Positions 1 to 10,842 of a stretch of 64,000 nucleotides of DNA are shown here, piece by piece. The notes beneath the pieces were generated by a model. The model worked only from the letters and a program-made list of their open reading frames with translations, was not told the DNA's origin and searched no databases. The stretch's first letter is position 1. Every line of letters starts with the position of its first letter. Made by a program: the position numbers and the translations under genes. This DNA is from Crossaster papposus (Eukaryota > Echinodermata > Asteroidea > Velatida > Solasteridae), in assembly GCA_037893245.1 (NCBI GenBank), contig JBAIAA010000096.1, positions 1,860,001 through 1,924,000 on the forward strand, read 5' to 3'.

Positions 1-1917
1 GGGGGGGATGGGACAATAAACAAGGGGAAACCAGAGGGGTGAGAACAAATAAGAACAAACTGCTGGCAAGGATTAAATCTTAAACAGATGACAAATGGGA
101 GAAAACAATAGAAGTTAATCATTTCCTAGTTGGATGTTGAACCCATGTGGTTGAATAGTCCGAAGACGATTCATCCAAACTTTCTCCCGGCTGAGACGGA
201 CTGAGTCTTTCCGATGGCCAAGTGATTCTATGCCCTGTAGAATCATATCAGAAATGCAATGGTCAGGCTGATTAAAGTGGTGCCCGACTGGGGTATCTAG
301 TTTCTTGGTGTTGACAGTTGATCGATGACCGTAGAAACGCTTTGTAGGGCGTTTTTGGTCTCTCCGACATACTGAACTCCACAGAACCTGCAAGAGATGA
401 GATATACGACATGTACTACAAGTGATGTTACCAATAATTGTATAGGTGGTACCAGAAGAGTGGCCAGAAAAGAAGTCAGACTCCTGGATGTCGATCTGGC
501 AAACCACACATCTGGAACTGCACTTAAAAGTTCCGTTCTGGATGGGAGGAGATGTATCCAAGCTGGGAACTTCGGCTCCAACAATGAGGTCTCGTAGATT
601 ACGAGGCCGTCTATAAGCCAATACAGGGCTGTCGGGGACGGCACGGACAAGGCGATCTGAAGTGTGGAGAATGTGATGGCTGTCGTTAGTGATTTTGCGA
701 AGGGAAGGGAGACTCGGGTAAAAGGTAGTCACCAGGGGGATCATGGGTTTGGCATTAGCCTGGGGGGCCTTTACCTTTAGAGCCAAATTTCTGGGTACAG
801 CTTTGGCTCTGGCAATGGCGCGTTGAACTTGGCGGGAGCTGTGACCCCTGGCAACCAAGTTATTCTTCAGTATCTGTGAATGGCGGGATAAATCATAGTC
901 GTTAGAACAAATCCTTTTGAGTCTGAGGGCCTGACTAAAAGCTATACCAGTCTTACAATGCCTAGGGTGACAGCTGGAGGAGTGGAGATACTGGTGTGTG
1001 TCTGTCGGTTTAGAATACAGATCAGTGGTTATTAAGTTATCCTCCTTGCGGATGGTGACATCCAGGAAGTGGGCCTGATAATGTGAGTACTCTGATGTGA
1101 ACTTGATGGTCCTGTGAAAGGAATTCATGTGATTAGTGAAAGTTAGCAGACTGTCCTCATCACTGGTCAAGATAAAAAATACATCATCAATGTATCTCCA
1201 CCAAATCCAGGGACGGCACGGTGCTGAGGCAAGTATGCGTTCCTCGAGGTCACCCACGAAGAGGCATGCAAAGGAGGGTGCCATGCGAGTACCCATTGCA
1301 GTGCCATGTACCTGTAGATAGTGCTTGTCTAGGAAGGAAACATTATTCTTCGTTAGTACAAGTTTCATAAGCGCGAATGTCACTTATGGGAGGGGTCGTG
1401 TGTCCTGCCCTAGCTAGGGGTATGGAACAGGCACGAATACCTTCTTCGTGGGGTATGTTGGTGTACAAGGATGAGACGTCAAAAGTCCCAATGATGGCCG
1501 TTCTGGGAATCTGGTCCTTGATTCCTTCAAGCTTGCGCAGGAAGTCTGGGGTGTCATGGATGTATGATGGAATCCTAGGGACAAGGGGTTTAGGAAAACT
1601 GTCAATAAATAGGGAGATGTGTTCCGTGAGTGAGCCATTACCCGAGACGATGGGCCTACCAGGGTTACCAGTCTTGTGAATCTTCGGGAGAAGATAAAAT
1701 CTGGCAGTTCTACAGTCAGTTGGTGAAAGAAATTTGTGAGATTTTGTTGACAGTTGGTCACGTGATTGCATGTCATCAAGCAACTGCTATATCTCTCGAG
1801 AGAATGTACCTGTGGGATCAGAATCAAGGCAGATATAGTTAGTACGGTTGTCCAACTGGCGGTGGGCCTCGTCGATGTACTGCTGACGATCCATGATGAC
1901 CACGGCTGATACAGCAG
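1..1917 (-). mobile_element. Penelope-like element (PLE), left arm of inverted pair, 5' truncated
   Basis: Degenerate Penelope-like retroelement read on the minus strand. About 1917-1787 encodes the segment before the RT (DRQQYIDEAHRQLDNRT). About 1783-1343 carries the first RT blocks (FYLLPKIHKTGNPGRPIV, then FDVSSLYTNIPHEEG). 1383-115 holds the remaining RT blocks with the catalytic box YIDDVFF and a C-terminal region. A frameshift near 340-400 separates the GIY-YIG endonuclease core (VYLISCRFCGVQYVGET, in another frame) from its tail KRFYGHRS. The order RT then GIY-YIG is diagnostic of PLEs. The 3' UTR runs to a G-run at the window edge. The 5' end stops where the opposite-strand copy begins, so neither copy can encode a whole protein. 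Confidence 0.9.
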
Positions 1918-4030
1918 CGAGAGATACAGCATTTGCTTGATGACATGCAATCACGTGACCAACTGTCAAAAAAAGCTCACACATTTCTTTCACCAACTGA
2001 CTGTAGAACTGCCAGATTTTATCTTCTCCCAAAGATTCACAAGACTGGTAACCCTGGTAGGCCCATCGTCTCGGGTAATGGCTCACCCACATAACACATC
2101 TCCCTGTTTATTGACAGTTTTCCTAAACCCCTTGTCCCTAGGATTCCATCATACATCCATGACACCCCAAACTTCCTGCGCAAGCTTGAAAGAATCAAGG
2201 ACCAGATTCCCAGAACGGCCATCATTGGGACTTTTGACGTCTCATCCTTGTACACCAACATACCCCACGAAGAAGGTTTTCGTGCCTGTTCCATACCCCT
2301 AGCTAGGGCAGGACACACGACCCCTCCCATAAGTGACATTCGCGCCCTCATGAAACTGGTACTAACGAAGAATATTTTTTTTCCTTCCTAGACAAGCACT
2401 ATCTACAGGTACATGGCACTGCAAAGGGTACTCGCATGGCACTCTCCTTTGCATGCCTTTTCATGGGTGACCTCGAGGAACGCATACTTGCCTCAGCACC
2501 GTGCCGTCCCTGGATTTGGTGGAGATACATTGATGATGTATTTTTTATCTAGACCAGTGATGAGGACAGTCTGCTAACTTTCACTAATCACATGAATTCC
2601 TTTCACAGGACCATCAAGTTCACATCAGAGTACTCACATTATCAGGCCCACTTCCTGGATGTCACCATCCGCAAGGAGAATAACTTAATAACCACTGATC
2701 TGTATTATAAACCCACAGACACACACCAGTATCTCCACTCCTCCAGCTGTCACCCTAGGCATTGTAAGACTGGTATAGCTTTTAGTCAGGCCCTCAGACT
2801 CAAAAGGATTTGTTCTAACGACTATGATTTCTCCCGCCATTCACAGATACTGAAGAATAACTTGGTTGCCAGGGGTCACGTACAGCTCCCGCCAAGTTCA
2901 ACGTGCCATTGCCAGAGCCAAAGCTGTACCCAGAAATTTGGCTCTATAGGTAAAGGCCCCCCAGGCTAATGCCAAACCCATGATCCCCCTGGTGACTACC
3001 TTTCACCCCAGTTTCCCTTCCCTTCGCAAAATCACTAACGACAGCCATCACATTCTCCACACTTCAGATCGCCTTGTCCGTGCCGTCCCCAACAGCCCTC
3101 TATTGGCTTATAGACGGCCTCGTAATCTACGAGACCTCATTGTTCGAGCCGAATTTCCCAGCTTGGATACATCTCCTCCCATCCAGAACGGAACTTTCAA
3201 GTGCAGTTCCAGATGTGTGGTTTGCCAGATCCACATCCAGGAGTCTGACTCCTTTTCTGTCCACTCTTCTGGTACCACCCATACAATTATTGGTAACATC
3301 ACTTGTAGTACATCTAATGTCGTATATCTCATCTCTTGCAGGTTCTGTGGAGTTCAGTATGTCGGAGAGACCAAAAACGCCCTAAAAAAGCGTTTCTACG
3401 GTCATCGATCAACTGTCAACACCAAGAAACTAGATATCCCAGTCGGTCACCACTTTAATCAGCCTAACCATTGCATTTCTGATATGATTCTACAGGGCAT
3501 AGAATCACTTGGCCATCGGAAAGACTCAGTCCGTCTCAGCCGGGAGAAAGTTTGGATGAATCGTCTTCAGACTATTCAACCACATGGGCTCAACATCCAA
3601 CTAGGAAATGATTAACTTTTATTGTTTTCTCCCATTTGTCATCTGTTTAAGATTTAATCCTTGCCAGCAGTTTGTTCTTATTTGTTCTCACCCCTCTGGT
3701 TTACCCTTGTTTATTGTCCCCCCCCCCCCCCCCTCCACATTTCTCCTATTAACACTTCTTTGTTAGTTCTTTCTTTGATCCTACCCACACTGACCTTTCC
3801 CTTTAACCCTTCAGTCTAATCCTCCTTTTGTTGTTCAACAGAACTCTGTACATGCTTTTCTTTTGTGTTTCTCCCGTCAGCTATGATGTGCATCATGCTG
3901 CATGTTGCCCCATATTATGTTTGTTTCGTGTACACAGTCATTATGTCTCTGAAGAAGATCTTGTTAAGATCGAAATATTAGGCCCTCTTAACTTATTTGA
4001 TTTGTATATTTCAGGTCATTCCAGCCAGTA
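1918..4030 (+). mobile_element. Penelope-like element, right arm of inverted pair, 5' truncated
   Basis: Plus-strand PLE copy, nearly a mirror image of the minus-strand copy from about 1798 down to 1. RT blocks are at 1937-2302. The YIDDVFFI box near 2530-2550 is followed at once by an in-frame TAG, so the RT is dead. Further RT sequence lies at 2592-2969. 2980-3615 encodes the C-terminus with an intact GIY-YIG endonuclease core (VYLISCRFCGVQYVGET...LKKRFYGHRS). After the stop come a UTR shared with the left arm, a C-run at about 3719-3733, and further sequence that probably belongs to the element 3' region. The right limit (about 4030) is uncertain. Confidence 0.85.
3949..3975 (+). ncRNA. 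hammerhead-ribozyme-like motif in PLE 3' region
   Basis: CTGAAGA (3949-3955), a 6-bp hairpin GATCTT/AAGATC with loop GTT (3957-3971), then GAAA (3972-3975) follow the order of a hammerhead core (CUGANGA, stem II, GAAA). PLEs of many animals are known to carry hammerhead motifs. One extra A sits between the core and stem II, and stems I and III are not convincing, so this may be a decayed or minimal form. Confidence 0.3.
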
Positions 4031-4945
4031 AGCAGTTTGCAGCAGTTTTAATCTTATTCATGTACTTAGAAAATGTTAGCTTCCTTAACCAAGTAAAGGA
4101 AAACAAAATGGCAAACCCGACTCTCTCTGTTTTGATGACTACATAGCTTTAATAATGTGGACTCGTCGGCCGATTGCCCTTGGAAGTGCAACCGACTAAG
4201 AACATGGTATGGAACCTGGGAACAGCGAGCATAGCGACTACGCCAAATGGGATTAGCTAAACACAAAAACAATCGTCTGGATAAATTGCACTTGTTCACC
4301 ATCAAAAGGCGTGAACCCGTGAAATTTGTTATACCATCCCGGGGACGAGTATCACCCGACAGCAACACCACGCAGCACCATTGCATGCAACGGTGGTGAA
4401 TGGACCATCAATTAACCAGGAGTACAGTTAACAACAACAAATCATTGTGTAACGACACAATTGAAATTAATGTCTGGGTGAAATATAAAATGTTTACAAT
4501 AAGGCACGCAACCGCGTTGTGTGCTATACTGGACCTGGGAACGGTAAGTATCAACGACAGCAACACCACGCAGCGGGCAAGCTGCACGGGTCATCATTTG
4601 CAACCCGCATGCAACGATGATCTCGCCTGATAGCAACTCCATACAGCAGCAGCTGAATGAGTCATCAAATAACCAGGACCAGTAAAACAAACCAAGACAA
4701 ACCCAGAAAAATATTCAATTGCTCAAATTATTTAGAGCTAAAATGGCTAAACAGCGCCCTTACGCCAACCTGGAACCAAGTAATAAAACTGTGAGGGCTC
4801 CCCGGTAACAGCCTTGGGTATCTTTGTATAAGGATAGTATCGAATGTAAATTATAATGCTTCCGTAACCAGGATATAACAAAATAAACCCTGCTGTACCG
4901 GTAAAAGGTTGACGAACGACTAACTGTTGTCAAGACGATCGGTTT
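4031..4945. other. intergenic, diverged internal duplication
   Basis: No gene is seen. Two diverged direct copies of a block ending in acagcaacaccacgcagc occur around 4216-4400 and 4532-4680, each beginning near acctgggaac. They look like an old tandem duplication of unknown origin. Confidence 0.4.
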
Positions 4946-5551
4946 TCACACCGCCGTTGGCTTATTTTTTAGGCCAAATAAAACGGCTCCCCGAAGAGAC
5001 TTGTAAAATGTGTATTGCCCCCTTGGAGATAAATGGACCCCGTCCGGACTTGTGGTTGTTCCAAACTCCGCCACGTTGGGACGTGTCAAGCCTCTATGTT
5101 TCCAGAATTTGATGCCTTTGTGTTTCTTGCAATTAACGCTTAGAAACTCATTGACTGCATCAACCCCGGAATTAAAATCAACCAGGTTTTCTGGACAATA
5201 TTGCCCCCTGCTTCTACGCAGGATTTGGCACAGAAAAACCCGTTTGGTTCCCGTTAATTCTTTAACCTTAATGGCGGTATCGAGCAGCTGAAAACCAACG
5301 GAAGTAGGATCATCCGTTTTACACAAATCATTTGTGCCACATTGCAAGATAATTATTTGCGGGGCATGCGCAGCAATTGTTGGTATATTTGCAGAAATGT
5401 GTTCTGTGCACCAGCCATCTTTGCAAACATAACGGATATCAATCCCTTCAATTCCCAATTTATGCTGGAAAGTTGGATAGGACTTGCGAATCATATTATC
5501 ACGAAGACGCCTAATAAATGAATTGCCAACAAGTATTACTTTGCTATTCAT
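4946..5551 (-). CDS. orphan SGNH/GDSL-hydrolase-like protein (201 aa)
   Basis: Uninterrupted frame starting at the ATG at 5551 (MNSKVILVGNSF). It shows the SGNH blocks in order: block I with the candidate nucleophile S11 (GNSF instead of the usual GDS), block III GTND at residues 72-75, and block V DGVH with D170 and H173. These are the expected Ser, Gly/Asn and Asp/His positions of SGNH esterases. There is no signal peptide and no visible intron. Single-exon SGNH frames of this kind are common and repetitive in invertebrate genomes, so a mobile-element origin is likely but not shown here. The substrate is unknown. It may be a free-standing gene or a relic. Confidence 0.6.
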   Translation of the reverse strand: MNSKVILVGNSFIRRLRDNMIRKSYPTFQHKLGIEGIDIRYVCKDGWCTEHISANIPTIAAHAPQIIILQCGTNDLCKTDDPTSVGFQLLDTAIKVKELTGTKRVFLCQILRRSRGQYCPENLVDFNSGVDAVNEFLSVNCKKHKGIKFWKHRGLTRPNVAEFGTTTSPDGVHLSPRGQYTFYKSLRGAVLFGLKNKPTAV

Positions 5552-6203
5552 CTTGTGCTTCAAGCCACCTTAACCGCCGTGGTAAAAATTAAGAACGCCA
5601 GCAAACAGACTAGCTGCTTCAGCTCAATAGTGTTCGTTGAGAAAATGTCGTTCCGCCGTAACCTCCGTCTACACGAGCAGTCGGGACTAAAGTGAAGCAC
5701 CAGTTTCCTGTCCCTTTTAATATTGCACAAGCCGGGTGGACCACAAAGCCCATGACCAAAAGCCCATTTGCCAGAGCGTGTTACACACAAGCTATGTTAC
5801 GTAATCACATAGACTAAACCCTAAATAACTGCAGCTGCAAATAGTAGTTGTTTGCAAGCGAAAGAATTTTGAACGGAATTTGCCTGAGTAAGTAAACGAC
5901 TAGCGCTCCATTAATCTGGGGCCGGTTGCACCAAACATGTCCTACATACTTGTCGTAAGATAAGAAATTTAGGACCACCCTAAGACATGTCGTAACTGCG
6001 GTTGCACCGAAAAGCTTATAGGCTTGTCCTAAAATGCATATCTTACGACACGTCATATAGGACATGTCCTAGTGTATAATTATAACTGTATTGGGACCGA
6101 CGCTGGTTACAATCCCGAAATTAGATAGAAACTGTACACAGCATGTTTTCAATCACTTATGTTTTATTCAGATAATTAGTGATTGTTTACAAATGCATAT
6201 ATG

Positions 6204-6416
6204 TCACCAATTCATTTGATCATAATCAAAATGGTTGTATTCCCAGGGTCCTTTGCTATGGTTACCGTCATTCTTCAATTTATTGATCTTTAAATTCATA
6301 TAACGAAGCTTTGCATCTTGGACTTTTTTCTGAAGAGTGAGTAATTCCATATAGTTGCCTCGTGTTCCTTCCTGAACATTTCCAATTGCGAAGGAAATTG
6401 CAAGAACCAGATGCAT
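6204..6416 (-). pseudogene. C-terminal remnant of Harbinger Myb/MADF-like protein
   Basis: A short frame ending in a Lys/Leu-rich helix (ELLTLQKKVQDAKLRYMN), the usual tail of the DNA-binding partner protein of Harbinger transposons. Its 5' end is cut off at the deletion junction at 6416. Identification rests on context and helix character, not on a complete domain. Confidence 0.45.
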
Positions 6417-6417
6417 T

Positions 6418-6698
6418 GAAGTATGGAAACGTAGGTGGGCATGGCTTCGACATCTAAGACTACAGCCTATTGAAAAGGTATGCTAGGTAATAGTTGTAAT
6501 GGCTATGCTTCACAACTTCGCCAGACATTTGCCTCGAAGATGGGCAGATGTATACAGAGCTAATGGATGAGCATCCCGACGACAACGAGTGGCCTGACAT
6601 TGATGATGATCCAAATCATGAAGGGATTGCCCAAAGAAACCAAATTGTAGACTTACTGAGGACTGAACGATTTCCCTATTTCAACCATGAACAAAAAT
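6418..6698 (+). pseudogene. C-terminal remnant of Harbinger transposase
   Basis: Plus-strand translation gives EVWKRRWAWLRHLRLQPIEK, a stop, then AMLHNFARHLP and, after a frameshift, EDGQMYTELMDEHPDD and EGIAQRNQIVDLLR. The order WKRR...LR..PEK...LHN is the standard C-terminal region of PIF/Harbinger (HARBI1-like) DDE transposases. The catalytic core is missing and the remnant contains a stop and a frameshift, so it is dead. Confidence 0.65.
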
Positions 6699-7518
6699 AA
6701 CAGTAAAAGAAATCGACCCAGATACATTTTTCTTAAAAAAGTAATTAATTTTGATACACCAACCAAGCATGTCAATAAAGAGGATGTTCTCTCTAACTCA
6801 TTTAAAAAAAAAACAGAATTACTTTCTTTTTGACTCGCCAATTTGTAGATTTAACAATTTCACTTTGTTGGACCCTGTTTTTGTTTTGTTGTTCAGTTTG
6901 TACTCATTGCTATAATTGTTGTTTTTTAGTAGAAACAATTAAAGCATTTGAACGAAATCTAAACAGTTAATCCAATGTGCAGTCTCAGAAAACGTCTTTT
7001 AAAATTTATGTCTGGTTCTTCTTTTCCCTCAGCTACTGATTTTATGAAGGATTTCTTGATAACTTATTGCTTAGCCGTTTTATACACGAAATTCGTGTTA
7101 TCTAATTACAAAAACTCTTCTAATGTGAACCTTTTTTTTTTTTTATAATTATTTCTTTCACAACCAAATGGTGATAAAACATGCAGAAGTATTGTTTTCA
7201 ATCTTTTCCTTAACAGAATCCTAAACGACATTGTACTTCAACCTGAACATATTGCCGCGTGTGGCTACCCTAACTATTTAAGTCACCTCCCCACTAGACG
7301 TAATTTTATGTCGTAAATCCATGTCCTACTAATGCGTAAGTTGTGATGGTGCAACAGTTGTGTCGTAATGTCTTTCGGTTGCACGAAAGTTGTCTTACAC
7401 CACACGTAAGTCAGAATGCGTACGGCAAGGAAGTTAGTACATGTCGCAAGACATCGATGGTCGTTCGTAACTTTAGTACAGCAGTTAAGACCGTTGGTGC
7501 AACCGGCCCCAGATTAAT

Positions 7519-8987
7519 ACTGTGACCATATTAGTCTTATTTTTGTCATCATAGGTTTTGCTTTAGATCACTTTTAAGGATTATTCACTTGACGTGAACT
7601 GCACGTTGACATTCACAGCTCTCAGACCATGCGGTCTTGGTGAGGCAGTGCCTGCTCGATTTTTAAAGGTAAATGTATTGTATTTTTTAGGTCATTTTTG
7701 AATGAAATTATTTTAGAAAATATCTAGATGATTATTGCTTAACTGCCCTTTATTGTGTCAGCACACTATTATAGATTAATAGGGTGGTAGTTTTGGAGAG
7801 TATACAGAAGTTTTTGGAGATATTTTTGCTATAAGATTTATATTAGGGAGCACTGTGACCAAATGCTCGAGGGTTAGCAACCCATGTGTGCACTGATGGC
7901 ACACACAGTGACCATGTGCGGTGCGCGTGCATGAGCACCCAAACAGTACAACGCACAATAGGCCTATGTTGTGGTTTAAGAATGCTAATTGTGATGTTTT
8001 GCGAATTATGTATTTTAAATTGTTATGTATTTCAACATGGAACTTAATTACGAGTGCCTGCCCAATCTTTACAGGTGGCCCCGCTCGGGCCCAAGTGAGT
8101 GGTCATGACTAAACAGTCAGAGCAAGAAGGCCCCCCCCCCCCCCCCCCCCGCCCGCTGACCATCTAAACATCAAAACAGAGACAAAACAGTTTTTAAAAA
8201 AGATATATATACCGGTAATAATTTTAAAACGGCATAACATTTCACTGCAAATACAGATAAATGTTTTGTTTTTTTAAGTACCAAGACCGGGTTAAAAACA
8301 AGTTAATTGACAGCAATAATACACCTAAACAAACAAATGATTAGCTAATGACGGACAACACGTGCTTTTTTAATAAGTTGGTTAGAATTTGGATACAACA
8401 GTTGTACCTGTTGATTCTACATCGAACAGAAGTCAAATAACGCGAATTTCCTAAGTTATTTTTCCTGTGGGAGCCAGTTTCGGAAACAGTTCTGCCGAAA
8501 TTAGGAGTCAACTTCTCGTCTTTAGAATGTTGGGGAAATGTTTATTTCACAGTTGATTATCTCATAGGGCTATGAGGGCCTTTGGGAAAAAATATTCGCG
8601 CGCCGGCGCTCTATGTGGTCTTTAATGATGATCCCTGGCATTTATACGTGCAATTGATGGGTAGCTTCGGCACCCGTATTATGCATTCGCTGCTGGTAAA
8701 ATATGAATCATCTAATGCATGCATCATCGCATCACATTGTGAAGGCATGTGGTGCATACATTGACCCTATGACCCTAGGCATTAACGTCATATTTTTACC
8801 AGCGTCGAATGCATGGGTTAGTACTATTGCTGCGGACGACCGGGCGCTGTCTGGTCCGCGCATGTACTATCATCATGAATTATTATATGCTATTGAACCG
8901 TACGTCTAGCTAGCTGTGCGGTGTGCAGTGCAACATCAAGGAGGTATTCACGATTAAGGTTCGTCCTGCTCGGCTCAATTTTGCAAC
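7519..8987. other. region upstream of Ig-receptor gene, no gene seen
   Basis: Holds a C-run at about 8130-8150 and an imperfect inverted repeat of about 25 bp (8682-8708 against 8789-8816, core GCTGGTAAAATATGA) capable of forming a stem. No coding exon or recognisable core promoter was found. Confidence 0.4.
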
Positions 8988-9078
8988 ATGGCTGTCGACT
9001 TGATTTGTGTGGAGTCGGTGGTAGCGCTACTGGGATTATGGGCTAGGATCTGCGGCTGTGTGCAGTTTGGTGACCAAG
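8988..9078 (+). CDS. Ig receptor exon 1: signal peptide
   Basis: ATG at 8988 in the context gcaacATGg. It encodes MAVDLICVESVVALLGLWAR followed by ICGCVQFGDQ, a hydrophobic stretch ending in small/Cys residues as in a signal peptide. The exon ends after 30 codons plus one base, directly before gtaggt (9079). That is phase 1, the phase needed by the first Ig exon at 13339. The start is inferred from this phase match and the secretory character. Confidence 0.6.
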
Positions 9079-9179
9079 GTAGGTTAAGAAATTGTGACTC
9101 ATTAAGACATTATTGAAGCACAATCGGGATGTGGCGGGGGGGGGGGGGGGGGGGGGGGGTGAGGGGAGTGGGTGAGGGA

Positions 9180-9351
9180 AGTGGTAATGGGACCTGCGGT
9201 CTAAAGGGTGAATGGTTATAGGGTGTTACACGTGCGATGGTACACGCGAGGATTTGAATCCGGACAGGAACATAACATGGGCATGTACGTCTTGGGAAAG
9301 ACATTTACTTTAATTGTAAATAATTGCCATTTGCCACACTCCACCCAGGAG
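9180..9351 (+). mobile_element. tRNA-derived SINE, left half
   Basis: Contains a B-box-like ggatttgaatcc, then cttgggaaagacatttact and ccacccaggag, in the same order as the complete SINE at about 21,860. It stops at CCCAGGAG (9344-9351). The same eight bases resume at 12,852 followed by the rest of the SINE, showing that 9352-12851 was inserted into it. Confidence 0.6.
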
Positions 9352-9352
9352 A

Positions 9353-10840
9353 TAGTCCGAGTTACTGGACCCTAGTTATCGATTTGTTTACATTTTAACA
9401 TGATATGGCGATAGACAGAGCCACTAATATGCAGTTTAATTATGTAATACTTTTGTTTTCATTAGATTGAAAAGGTTGCTGTCTTTGTCCTATTCATTCT
9501 CCAGAAGAAAAAACGGTTCATTTACATCAGACACGATAGTCTGAGTTACTTGACCCTAGTGTATATTTTTACGTTTGGACATGATCTGAAGTTACTATAC
9601 TACTATTCCGAGCCAGTGTACTTGCGATAGAGTCCGAGCAGAAGTCCAAATACATAAATCCGATGCATAAATACAAATGTCTTAAATGTAGTTTAAAACC
9701 GTCGCCACCACCACAAAAATACTTGACACAATAACTCAAAATTGCCTAAAATAGCCTTCCATATGTGTCTAAGATCAACTTCCAGGGCTTCAGGGGTACT
9801 CGCGATTAATTCTTGACCTGCAAATCCCGAAAATTCGACCCCAGTATTCGAGAGAGTACGTGACTGCACTGCACTGTACTGTTTGCAATGTTTTTAGATG
9901 GCCTGTGATGTCACAGGTCAAAAGGGTATCGATCATGTCGTAAACAAACGTAAACAAGCACACTGGCGTTGCGTGCACATCCACATATGCACATCCACAT
10001 ATGCACATCGTACATTGTACATGTACATTGTACAATTAACGTAAAGCTAGCTGAATTATAGCTCCATGGCTAAATTCGTTTTCCTTGCTCCATGGCTGAA
10101 CTATACGCCCATGGCTGAACTGAGTCGAGCACGATAAATATTTGTTTGAAAAATTAAGATTTGTGGCCACCGTGTATGTATGCCCTGATAAATAAACGAA
10201 ATGAAATTAAACTATTGTTTATGAAGTATAATTCACAAGCTGGCTGTGTTCATCAGGACGGATCCATCCAGGATTTTCAAAAAGGAGGGGTCAGGGGCAT
10301 TTTCATTTGTTTTTTTTTGTACACTGTACTGTCTTTGTATTTGTTGTGGTTTCATGGCCAAATAAATAATAAATAATACAGACGTATGTGTAATATGATA
10401 ATATCGAAAACCGCGTCTGGCGCCCTCATGCAGCGCTGCAACTAGTGCCAGCCTACTGAACGTATTCGTAGTCTTGTTACAAGGCCGTAATGAAGAGTGA
10501 ACCCTTCGCTGCGGTGTAAAAAAAATACGCTGGCGGGTTGCAGAATACGGTAAGCATGACTGTTTCATGACATATGGTACAAGCTTTACTGTGGCTGCGT
10601 TGCTGATGAGGAGTACCCCCGAAGACCCGGAAGTTGATCTTATTATGGAAGGCTATTTAGGCGATTTGTAGGTATTTTGTCAGTAGGTAGGTGGTGGTGG
10701 AGATGGTTTTGAACTGCATTTAAGACATTTGGACGTATGTATCGGACTTAAATGTATTTGGACTTATGCTCTGACTCTATCGCAAGATCATGTCTAAATA
10801 TTAAAAAAGCGATAACTAGGGTCCAGTAAGCTCGGACTAA
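9353..10840. mobile_element. DNA transposon-like element with long terminal inverted repeats
   Basis: The ends TAGTCCGAGTTACTGGACCC (9353) and its inverted form (near 10,820-10,839) match, and similarity continues inward for about 250 bp or more, including an accgtcgccaccaccac block. The host SINE shows CCCAGGAG on both outer sides, suggesting an 8-bp target duplication later invaded by a Harbinger element. There is no long reading frame. A third, partial copy lies at 40,725-41,105. Confidence 0.55.
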
Positions 10841-10842
10841 CC

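Larger units (their letters stand above)
5916..7512. mobile_element. internally deleted PIF/Harbinger element with TIRs
   Basis: Terminal inverted repeats beginning CTGGGGCCGGTTGCACCAA match at 5916 and 7512 and are flanked on both sides by ATTAAT; because that flank is palindromic the exact target duplication is ambiguous. The subterminal regions are rich in short repeats such as gtcgtaag and catgtcc. Inside are only C-terminal remnants of the two usual Harbinger proteins, on opposite strands, meeting at about 6417. The middle of the element has therefore been deleted. Confidence 0.75.

Noticed and set aside
8582..8909. Overlapping plus-strand frames upstream of the receptor
   Set aside because: They cover an inverted repeat, lack splice or domain support, and are shorter than expected by open-frame chance in this composition.
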